A DNA stretch of 64,000 nucleotides, taken from Mytilus galloprovincialis (Eukaryota; Mollusca; Bivalvia; Mytilida; Mytilidae). The translations under genes and the position numbers were made by a program. The notes beneath the pieces were generated by a model that was not told where the DNA came from, made no database searches, and worked only from the letters and a program-made list of their open reading frames with translations. This document shows, one piece after another, positions 55,865-64,000 of this stretch (positions are counted from its first letter, which is position 1; every line of letters starts with the position of its first letter). Where the stretch lies: assembly GCF_965363235.1 (NCBI RefSeq), contig NC_134848.1:64732681-64796680 (forward strand), written 5' to 3'.

Positions 55865-57030
55865 ATTCTAATATCGTTGAAGGAACCTGATAATATAAAA
55901 TCGTTTCGTTTTATGTTATTAAAACCGGTGTCTGATCATGGTAGTATTATTATATTAAATCATTGCGTCCTACATTCTAATATCGGTGACTGAGCCTGTC
56001 TAGATACAATCATTCTGTCTTACATTATAATATCGGTGACTGTACGTCAAAGAAGCTTTTAAACCTGAAAGTAATACACCGTGCTTACAGGACGATTGAT
56101 TGATTGATGTTTAACGCAACTATCAACATCATTGGGTATTTTGTGGCGGTCAGTATTTATTGATGGAGGAAGCATGAGTGCCCGGATCATGATAGGCTAG
56201 TGATTTGGTAGTTTGATTTCTAACACCATTCTAATATCGGTGATTGAACCTGTAGATATACAATTAGTCTGTTATTCGTTCTTATGTCGATGAATCAAAC
56301 CTGCAAATATATAATTAAGTCCTGCATTCTAATGTCAGTGACTAGACGTACTAATGTAAAATCATTCCGTCTTATATTCTTATACCGGTGACTGAACATA
56401 CTAATGTAAAATCATTCCGTCTTTTATTCTTATACCGATGACCGAACCTACTAATATAAAATCATTCCGTCTTATATTCTTATACCGGTGACTGAACCTA
56501 CTAATATAAAATCATTCCGTCTTATATTCTTATACTGGTGACTGAACCTACTAATATAAAATCATTCCGTCCTACATTTTAATATCGGTGACTGAACCTG
56601 ATACTACAAAAGCATTTCGTCTTACATTCTTATACTGGTGACTGAACCTACTAATATAAAATCATTCCGTCCTACATTCTAATATAGATGACTGAACCTG
56701 ATAATACAAAATCATTTCGTCTTACATTCTTATACCGGTGACTGAACCTGGTAAAATAAAATCATATTCGTTCTACATTCTAATATAGATGACTGAACCT
56801 GATAATACAAAATCATTTCGTCTTACATTCTTATACCGGTGACTGAACCTGGTAAAATAAAATCATATTCGTTCTACATTCTAATATAGATGACTGAACC
56901 TGATAATACAAAATCATATTCGTTCTACATTCTAATATAGATGACTGAACCTGATAATACAAAATCATTTCGTCTTACATTCTAATATCAATGACTTAGA
57001 CTGCTTAGATAAAATCATTCTGTCCTACAT
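55865..57030 (+). repeat. 50-bp minisatellite array with higher-order block
   Basis: The unit is about 50 bp (ATCATTCCGTCTTATATTCT followed by TATACCGGTGACTGAACCTA and CTAATATAAA); for example, it starts at 56411, 56461 and 56511 with exact 50-bp spacing. About 20 units, diverged at the edges. The array is interrupted at about 56050-56225 and followed at 57040-57120 by the same spacer sequence (GTACGTCAAAGAAGCT, GTGCTTACAGGACGATTGAT). No gene. Confidence 0.85.
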
Positions 57031-57310
57031 TATAATATCGGCGACTGTACGTCAAAGAAGCTGTTATACCAGAAAGTAATACACAGTGCTTACAGGACGA
57101 TTGATTGATTGGTGTTTGACGAAACTGTCAGCAAAGACAGGATGACAATATAGGTAAAAAAAGTCATGATAAACTAATGAAAAAAGGCAGAACCGAAAAG
57201 AGTAAAAAATAAAAAGGCAGGACAGAGATTACAACTTAAAAAATGCAGGACACGAATTTTCATCATAGACATCCACCCATAAGAATAATGGTAGTTTCCT
57301 TACCATCAAC

Positions 57311-57467
57311 AGTGGCGGATCCAGAACTTTTCCGAAGGGGGGCCCGCTGACTGACCTAAGGGGGGGGGGCTCCAGTCATGCTTCAATGATTCCCTAAATA
57401 ATCAACCAATTTTTTCCCACGAAAGGGGGAGGGGCGGGCCCCCCAGGGCCCCCTGGATCCGCCTATG
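57311..57467 (+). repeat. GGCGGATCC short inverted-repeat element
   Basis: AGTGGCGGATCCAGAAC at the left, CCCTGGATCCGCCTATG at the right, with G/C runs between. It carries the empty site CCCTAAATAATCAACC. Confidence 0.7.
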
Positions 57468-58189
57468 ATCAAACCTAGAAAGAAGAGGAAAACACTGGGT
57501 AGGATAGATTGATAGATGGTTGCTTTTCAGTGGCAAATAGTTGATGCATGTACAGAAAGAACACTGAGATAAGAAAACAGTTTATTATCAGATTCGCATA
57601 TCGATCAAAATATTTTACGTGATATCCTTCTTTATTCACTTAGTAAAATACAAACCACAAAAAAAAAAAAAAAAACCCAGAAAACAGTTAAAACAGTAAT
57701 ACAAACTACACCAAAGAACTACTTGAATGACTATTTGATGTGAAAGAGATTTTTTGATAAACTTTAAATCTTGCTATGTGAAAAGTTCCCATGTTTCCGA
57801 CATCAAATGTACACTGGATCGTCACCATTGACTAGCGGAGATGTGTTTCCTATTAAAATAAAAAGGTATTTTTGATATCCAACATATCTTTTCATATTTA
57901 AAATTAACGACGGCTTGGTGAGGTCGTGCCACATTACCTAAAATACATATAGTTTACATACAGCATCTAACATGTTGCATATCATCTGTCCCCTCTAAAG
58001 ATAAGAACAACAACAGACAACAAAAGTCAAATTGGAACGTGGAAAAATACATACAAATAAAACCAAAATTAGGCACAAAACCAGGTACTACAAGTAAAAT
58101 ACATAGAAAAACTTCTAAAATAAGTAACGATTTTTATATATTTAACAATCAACAAACGCCCTTTGGTCTTGTAGTACGTATATATATTT
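57468..58189. other. No gene seen
   Basis: 57505-57555 (GGTTGCTTTTCAGTGGCAAATAG) is a fragment of a widespread bivalve repeat. An A-run lies at 57657-57675. Nothing else. Confidence 0.4.
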
Positions 58190-59110
58190 AGGTCTTTCCA
58201 CTTTTCTGTGGAAAGACCTATTCTTTTTCTTCTGATTATTTTTTTTTTTCTTCCGCCAAATTTTGTTCTTGCGATAAACATTTGTTTCGCAATATGTCGC
58301 TTAGATATTTGGTATATGATATCAAACAGTTTATGTGCTTTTGAAATTTACCCTGCGTAACCGAATACTTTTCTTTGTAGGAGTTATCTCCCCAAACACT
58401 GTTTTCCTTGTGTCAACAACTCCTTCGCAACCGTAAAAGATTACGACAAATTTATTTTATAAAATTGCTCGTTATATCCTTCGCATGATTTGTCCAATTT
58501 CGACTGAAGCAATATGAACGCTCCATATGAGAGTTATTTCCCTTTTTGTATTTGAAATTTTAAAATGTATTTTAAACTGGAACACCATAAGTGATAGAGA
58601 CCTAGGATCTTTTGATTTGAGGTCCTTGGTCCAAAAAAAAAATGAAAATTAGGTCAAGGTCAAAGGTCAAGGTCATATTCTAATTTTTGAATTTGTCTTA
58701 TTTTCACTCATTTTCATTAACCTTATAAGATATCGACAAATTATTTTGTATAAATTGTTAGTTGCGACATGTTGTAACTAAATAATTTTAGTTGAAAGGG
58801 TGCGTAAACAATGAATGGGAGTTTTAGCCCCTATCATATCTTAAATTATGTTTAAAGTGATAGAACTTATTAACCATACATATTAGAAACTAGGGTCTTT
58901 TGATTTGAAATCCTCAGTTTGTGACCTTGAAATTGAGGTCAAGGTCATAGGTTAATTTGACGTTCTAGATTTTGACCTTTGCTTTAAATTCATATCTTTA
59001 CATCATAAAGCCATGTGAACTGACATTTTAGACTGATTTTTTATATTTTAATATCAAAATAGATATTAACTGGTGGAAAGACCTTCAATTGTTCTCTGAA
59101 CAATTGGTTT
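58190..59110 (+). mobile_element. Tandem-core element family E (AGGTCTTTCCAC)
   Basis: 5' end is the palindrome AGGTCTTTCCACTTTTCTGT continuing GGAAAGACCT (58190-58219). Two diverged core units about 290 bp apart follow (CGACAAATTTATTTTATAAA at 58444, its relative at 58734). It ends GGTGGAAAGACCT (inverse of the 5' end) and the hairpin CAATTGTTCTCTGAACAATTG. It lies only about 180 bp before the start codon of the microseminoprotein-like gene. The minus-strand 70-codon frame at 58069-58281 is incidental. Confidence 0.7.
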
Positions 59111-59200
59111 TTAATTCTAATTACATCCGTTCTCAACTACTTCAATAGCTTAATTATCTTCGTGACCATGTTATTAAGTATAAAAAATTTAAGTGTTCTT

Positions 59201-59210
59201 TTTATATAGT
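59201..59210 (+). promoter_or_regulatory. Possible TATA box of the microseminoprotein-like gene
   Basis: TTTATATAGT about 80 bp before the ATG at 59290. Position and sequence suit a core promoter, but in DNA this AT-rich that is weak evidence. An acceptor-like CTACATCAG (ending 59268) is an alternative, with an upstream UTR exon. Confidence 0.3.
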
Positions 59211-59289
59211 TGGAAGATACTCTAGGGATAAGGTTATATTGAAAGGTTTGAACGACTTTCTACATCAGCTGAAGTACATAAGAACTAAT

Positions 59290-59377
59290 ATGGGGAATCT
59301 TGTGAAACTAATTTTCTTTGTGTATATTTTGACCATCTATAACTGTGAAGCGTCCTGCTACTACAAGATAGTTTCAT
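59290..59377 (+). CDS. Secreted beta-microseminoprotein-like protein, exon 1
   Basis: ATG and 29 codons plus one base, ending at a perfect donor GTAAGT (59378-59383). It encodes a clear signal peptide (MGNLVKLIFFVYILTIYNCEA, cleavage expected after EA) and the first mature residues SCYYKIVS. Human microseminoprotein starts its mature chain SCYFIPNEG after a similar leader ending CNA. Phase 1 matches exon 2 at 62264. A secreted role is inferred from the leader. No other coding frame competes here. Confidence 0.6.
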
Positions 59378-59475
59378 GTAAGTAGAATTCTGTTGACTGA
59401 AAATTCGCGAAATTTTGCGACGGGGTTGGTTTATCATCTATAATTGCAAATTTTATTTATATATGACCTAATATA

Positions 59476-59655
59476 AAAAAAGAAGATGTGGTATGATTGA
59501 CAAGAGACAACGTTTCACAAGAGACCAAAATGACAGAAATTAACAACTATAGGCCACCGTACGGTCTTTAACAATAAGCAAAGCCCATACCTCTTAGTTA
59601 GCTATAAAAGGCCCCGAAATGGCAATGCAAAACAATTCAAACAAGAAAACTAACG
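59476..59655 (+). repeat. Mussel-type dispersed repeat, 5' part
   Basis: AAAGAAGATGTGGTATGATT, CACAAGAGACCAAAATGACA, GGCCACCGTACGGTC, AAAGCCCATACC and TATAAAAGGCCCCG, as at 13008. Confidence 0.75.
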
Positions 59656-61161
59656 GTGGCTGAGTTGGGTAGAAATAGACCTTTTCCAACTGCAAATATA
59701 CATGTACATGTATAATACTTTTCTAAGGGACGACATCAAAAGATCGATGTAGAATAAAAAACTTAAATCAAATAGTTTGGGGGTGGGGGGGGGGGGGGGG
59801 TCAATATTGCTGCAAGTTTTGTTAATCTAAAATCGATTTTACATATATCCCTATTGGTCAATCTATTTTTCCCAAATTAAGTTAAGAGGGGGGGGGGGGG
59901 GGGGGGGGGTCAGTGAAAAAACTATGTGAATTAAGTTTTTTATCCTTCATTGAACTTTTGATGTCGTCCCTAACATTTAAATATGAAATAGATAATGAGC
60001 TTTGGTCTGTTTTGTATGATTTTCCATATCAGTTCAATTTTCAAATAGTTACAGACTTTGTACAGAAAATATGCTATCAGATGTAATGACATTACTTTGT
60101 ACAAGGTCAATTTCTATCCGACGCAGCCCATGTAATAGACATACATATAAATGAGGGTCTGAATAGCTGATCTTTCATTGTTGTATATTCTTTAAATTTT
60201 TTGTTCGTTATTCTCTACCTTTATAAGATAATGCTATTCTGCAATTACTTCATAACTGTATTCTGGACATTTGAATGGTTTTACAATAGTAATTTTTGGG
60301 GGCCCTTTATAACTTGCTGTTCGGTTCGAGCAAATGCTCTGTGTTGAACACTGAACTTTGACCCATTATGGTTTACCTTACAAATTGTGACATAGACGGA
60401 GAGTCTCTTTGGCACTCATACATGTTCCACATCTTCCTATATCTATTGTTATTTTCTGTAATCGGTATATTATTATCCAATTCTTTCATCTATAGTTGCC
60501 TGCTACCATACTAGTAACTGTATTATACTTATAAAAGTCACGAAAAATATTTATCCCCAGTATGTCTTATATAGCATGCGATGGTATGACAGTGTGGATG
60601 GGGTTTACAGAATAGAGAATAATGGGAAAAAAACGATCATGAGAAATAAAGAGTATAGAATGATTGGGTGCTAAAATATTAAGAATACTAGTACATGTAA
60701 CTTGTATATTAGGTTTTTTCTTAAAGGGAATGAGGCTTGATCACATTTATATAAATTCAGCATTGAAATGTCTTAGAATATCTGTTGCGATATTATACCA
60801 AGGGAGATAATACGAACTGTGTACAACAGCTGATTTGCAAGTTGCAGTTGTCTCTCATTGGCGTGTGCAACTTCATTAGTTATAGGATTGTGTTATTGAC
60901 ATTTTATTATATTGCATTAAGAACAAAAAAATACATGTTTATGAAAAACTTCGAATACAACCAAATCAACAAACTTTAGGGTTTCAGTGAATCGTATGTA
61001 AATTGCGATATAGCCATATCCGCCACTTGAAAGACAATTATGTCGGCTATTAATAAAAGGCATTGAACACGTCAGGCAGACAAAAGAAGGACGGACAGGA
61101 ATACTTATTGAAAGATATTAAATCAAAAGGAAAATTTGTATATTTAAAAAAGACATTATTA

Positions 61162-61303
61162 GTTACATAGTCTGCTAGTGACGTAATACGGTATATATAT
61201 AGGGTCAGTAAATTCCATATGTGGTGAGAGCGAAGCTCAAATCCCCATATGGAATTTACTGACCCCATATATACCGTATTACGTCACTAACACACTATGT
61301 AAC
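61162..61303. repeat. 142-bp palindromic MITE-like unit
   Basis: Arms of about 60 bp (GTTACATAGTCTGCTAGTGA ... / ... TCACTAACACACTATGTAAC) around CGAAGCTC; a few mismatches. CRE-like TACGTCA occurs in the arms. It forms the left part of the repeat shared with 1495-1960. Confidence 0.75.
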
Positions 61304-61715
61304 GAATGTATCTTACCGACTAGCTTAACGTGTAAAATTTAGACTTGTGATCTATCAAAATGAGCAAGCCAGTCTTCAATACTTTTAGCATTAAGAAACT
61401 ACTTCCATTGAACCTACAAGAACAATAGCCAACGATAACAACTTGTTAGGTTTAAATGTGTTTAATGAATTTATTTCAATTATAATCATCAAATTTCTTT
61501 CTCAGTTCCGTTTTGTTTTTGAAAAGCTAACCGTGTATGAAATAAACCCCGCCTCCCTACTATCTAATATGGAATATAAAGGACGTAATTCCACTACTTA
61601 CCGTGTATGGAATAATCCCCGCCTCCTTACAACCTAATATCAAATATAGACGGTCTTCACGCGGACGCTTTTAACCAATCACTTCCTAGAAATGTTTAGG
61701 AGGTAAGATCTATAA
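61304..61715 (+). repeat. Dispersed repeat with promoter-like boxes, copy 2
   Basis: CCCCGCCTCC occurs twice (about 61547 and 61617), then AATATAGACGGTCTTCACGC, GACGCTTTTAACCAATCAC and CTAGAAATG...GGTAAGAT. GC boxes plus CCAAT on one unit look promoter-like. Inverted copy at 1495-1960. Confidence 0.55.
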
Positions 61716-62068
61716 ACCAACTGCAATTGATTCCACCTGTCCCAAGTCAGTTACATCTCAAAGGCATTGGAAATGAAATAATAAGTCTATTATGATAAAA
61801 TGCTTATCATTTTTTTCTTCGAAAGTGGAACAACGACAACGTTTATTTGTAGACCTTATAATGTTTTATTTAGTAATTGAAACTGATCAATACAACGCTT
61901 ATCCAGAGTATCTTCAAATAATTTAATTTTGGACGTAACGCTACTTCTGATTGGTTTACGTTATTTTGTTATCAAACCATAGACATAATTTAGTCATGTG
62001 ACCGTGACGTCATCAACGTTTTTTCATGGTTTTCTACGGTTTAAAATGGAATTTAGAATTAAATTATA

Positions 62069-62219
62069 AGAAATGACTGTAATATTTTTTCTGTCTATTC
62101 GAAATAACATAAAAAATGTGGTGCACACTGTTAAACAACCCGCTACGCGCGTTATTCAGTGTGCACCAAATTTTTTATGTTATTTCTTCATAGACAGAAA
62201 AAAATATTACAGTCATTCC
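62069..62219. repeat. Palindromic unit just before exon 2
   Basis: 60-bp arms (AAATGACTGTAATATTTTTT ... GTGCACACTG / CAGTGTGCAC ... TACAGTCATTC) around CCGCTACGCGCGTTA. The upstream flank has GTGACGTCATCA (62004-62015). A MITE-like fold-back unit. Confidence 0.8.
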
Positions 62220-62263
62220 TTAAATATAAATTTATATGCACACTTAATTCTATATATTTTTAG

Positions 62264-62381
62264 CTGGTCAATGGTTCGGATGTTTAATAGGAAATCAGTC
62301 CATTGCACTTGGAGCCTCAGAACTTGTCGGATGTGTCGACAATTGTAGATGTGTTCTGCCCAGACTTGTACAGTGTTGTTC
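62264..62381 (+). CDS. Secreted beta-microseminoprotein-like protein, exon 2
   Basis: 118 bp between the acceptor TATATATTTTTAG (ending 62263) and a perfect donor GTAAGT (62382). Joined in phase 1 it is open and cysteine-rich: SGQWFGCLIGNQSIALGASE, then LVGCVDNCRCVLPRLVQCC. The spacing C-x15-17-C-x3-C-x-C-x7-CC and the small G..I..G..E/W segment match the N-terminal half of the beta-microseminoprotein family (human ...NCETCTCYETEISCC), which is also VWC-like. It ends in phase 2. The remaining exon(s), which should add about four cysteines, were not found before 64000. Function unknown; relatives include secreted immune or reproductive proteins. A small VWC-domain peptide is the alternative. 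Confidence 0.6.
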
Positions 62382-63000
62382 GTAAGTATATGACGACAAA
62401 ATTGTATCTTCATGTAGCATGCAAAACAAATCCTCCCAAGAAAAAAATGAAAAATATATCAAAACACATAACCCAACACCTCCACATAAAACAATATAAA
62501 AAACAACAATAAACACATAAATAAACCGCACTGAAGTACGTCCATTATTCATAGTTCATTATTCAAAATTCAATAATGAATAATGAATTAGTTCACTATT
62601 CACTATTCAATATTTAAAAAATGAATAATGAATAATGTTTATGTTTCACTATTTAACTTGAAGCGGTGAATAGTGAAAAAAAAAAAAAATTGACTGTGAC
62701 ACTATAGCTTTATCCCGTAATTCTAAATTCGTCTTTTTGGTGTTATCTATCAAATATTCAAATTAATATCCGAAAAAATAAATAAAAACTCTCTTTCAAT
62801 TTTAATTTGATACATTTATCTAGTTCTTAGTCTCGGAGGATAAACTAACTATTTTTAACAGAAATTCCTTGTTTCAATGTATGGACGACCTGAATACCAA
62901 AACATATTTTTTCAAAATTGAAATACTCTACGTGGTCTTTCTTTTTTCATTGGACCTTTGCTATGCTTTATCCTTTAATAACTTATAGATAAAACAAGTC
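62382..63000 (+). other. Intron or downstream sequence; short AT repeats
   Basis: 62560-62640 is a simple repeat of TTCATTATTC/GAATAATGAA. A possible exon after ATTTTTAACAG (ending 62861) is open for about 45 codons in the required phase, but it has one cysteine in the right region and does not match the family, so I do not call it. Confidence 0.35.
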
Positions 63001-63375
63001 GGTTGTGCCGCAATGGCCATTAGAGTGGTTACGGAGGACCTAACTGCCAAAATACGCGTGAAAATTAGGAAATAGCCAATTTTGAATAAGGAAATAGATA
63101 ATTTGAATAATGAAATGGACTGCTGCGACCGTTTAGCCCCTAATCATAGATAAACTTTATACCTCATTCGAAAGCTTATTACAAGAGAAACAAAATGTAT
63201 ATAGTTAATATGTTCTGTAACGAATATTATAGGAGTAACAAAGGATTTAAATATCGAAATACGCGTGAACATTGAGAAATAGCTTATTTTGAATAATGGA
63301 ATGGACTGTTGCAACCCTTCAGTTCCTAATCAAAGCAAAACTTCTACACCAAATTAAAGCTTATTGATAGAGGAA
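63001..63375. repeat. Two diverged direct repeats of about 190-200 bp
   Basis: AAATACGCGTGAAAATTAGG... / GAAATACGCGTGAACATTGA..., each followed by GAAATAGC, TTTTGAATAA, AATGGACTG and CTAATCA. Probably the core of another tandem-core repeat. Confidence 0.5.
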
Positions 63376-63379
63376 TAAA

Positions 63380-64000
63380 CTGAGTATAAGCGATATGGGG
63401 ATGTGAGAGATTAAACAAGCAGCTGACTATCGTCTTGGCAAAGAGAGAGACCGATGGAGCTATGCAAATTGTGAGCTATGGGATGAAAAATCCAGACGCA
63501 CGAGGTAAGTTTTACGACTTTCTTATTTTCATAAGGATTGTAGGATCGGAAGTGTTAGGCTATATATGTTTTGTAGGCCCGAAAACTTGGTCTAAAAACC
63601 AGTGAATTGGTATGGTGGTTTTGGGGTAACCTAAATTGTTTTTTTTTATTGTTAGGATAAAGAAATGGATCCAATAGTGAACATGGAGTCAGTAGTTGAA
63701 AACGTCTAAGCCCTGAGAGGTATAGCCAAAATGAACCACCTTTGAGGGTACTCCCGGTTGAGGAAAGATCAGTTGGTTGAGAGTTGATAGAAACGAAGAC
63801 AAATCTTAAATTTCATCGTCGTCCCAAACCCCACACGAGGAAGGAGATTATCACCCAGGCAATACATCTTGGGTTGAAAGGGATTAGCAGGCTGTCAATA
63901 TATCGACTGCTAAAGAAGGTGCAGGAAAAGATTTGGGAAGATAGGAAAGCCATTGGGGATAAAATTGAGGTACATTCGCCGAAGAAAGCCTATAAAGATG
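63380..64000 (+). pseudogene. Degraded coding remnant of a mobile or virus-like element, cut by window end
   Basis: The composition shifts to coding-like, with several open stretches in different frames and one exon-like stretch ending at a GTAAGT (63507). A short GYSRLRKDQLVE-type motif recalls the Rho_N/SAP-like helices seen in proteins of large self-replicating or virus-like elements. The copy is broken in several places and the family is not certain. Confidence 0.3.

Larger units (their letters stand above)
59378..62263 (+). other. Intron of the microseminoprotein-like gene, repeat-filled
   Basis: GT...AG span of 2886 bp. It holds a mussel repeat (59476-59655), G-runs (59780-59800 and 59887-59909), repeat fragments (60300-60685), a palindrome (61162-61303), the promoter-box repeat (to about 61715) and a second palindrome (62069-62219) ending 44 bp before exon 2. 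Confidence 0.55.

Noticed and set aside
62862-62990. Possible third exon of the cysteine-rich gene
   Set aside because: Acceptor and phase fit, but the translation lacks the expected cysteine pattern and turns hydrophobic; more likely chance in AT-rich DNA.

Overview
This is a stretch of AT-rich, intron-containing animal nuclear DNA, almost certainly from a bivalve mollusc and most likely a mussel (Mytilus type). The argument rests on many copies of short dispersed repeats that I recognise from mussel genomes (for example the block at 13008-13330), mollusc-type tandem-core mobile repeats, and a CR1/L2-type LINE with a PHD finger. The window has one 100-N gap at 45903-46002, and the 90 bases on either side of it are identical, which points to an assembly artefact.

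Layout. 1-2480: repeat debris. 2724-6194: an uninterrupted 1156-residue LINE ORF (2A-like motif, PHD finger, endonuclease, reverse transcriptase). 6551-11294: a nest of DNA transposons, namely an outer inverted-repeat element containing a 4-kb Mutator-like element with perfect 53-bp ends and a 9-bp target duplication, which itself contains a second Mutator-like element and a 920-bp hAT-type element. 12.5-16.2 kb: MITEs and short repeats. 16330-25289: three same-strand copies of a tandem-core repeat around a host C2H2 zinc-finger gene (18377-20449, 13 fingers). 26-36 kb: repeats, including a 161-bp tandem-core element and a nested inverted-repeat element. 36.6-41.6 kb: a weakly supported multi-exon gene of unknown function. 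47-48 kb: another tandem-core element. 48778-52756: a two-exon Golgi-type glycosyltransferase (Nucleotid_trans family). 54-58 kb: repeats and a 50-bp minisatellite. 59290-62381: two exons of a small secreted cysteine-rich protein that resembles beta-microseminoprotein (PSP94); its 3' end is not seen. The last 600 bases hold a degraded coding remnant cut by the window edge.

The most interesting host finding is the microseminoprotein-like gene, whose exons are too short to stand out as open reading frames but join in frame through consensus splice sites. The most interesting structural finding is that six sequence-unrelated repeat families (nine copies, about 15% of the window) share one architecture: a short 5' end sequence, a tandem core often near 161-170 bp or about three times that, the inverted copy of the 5' end, and then a terminal stem-loop. 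This is what is expected of non-autonomous Helentron-type (HINE-like) elements. The host genes here have no evident functional link to one another.
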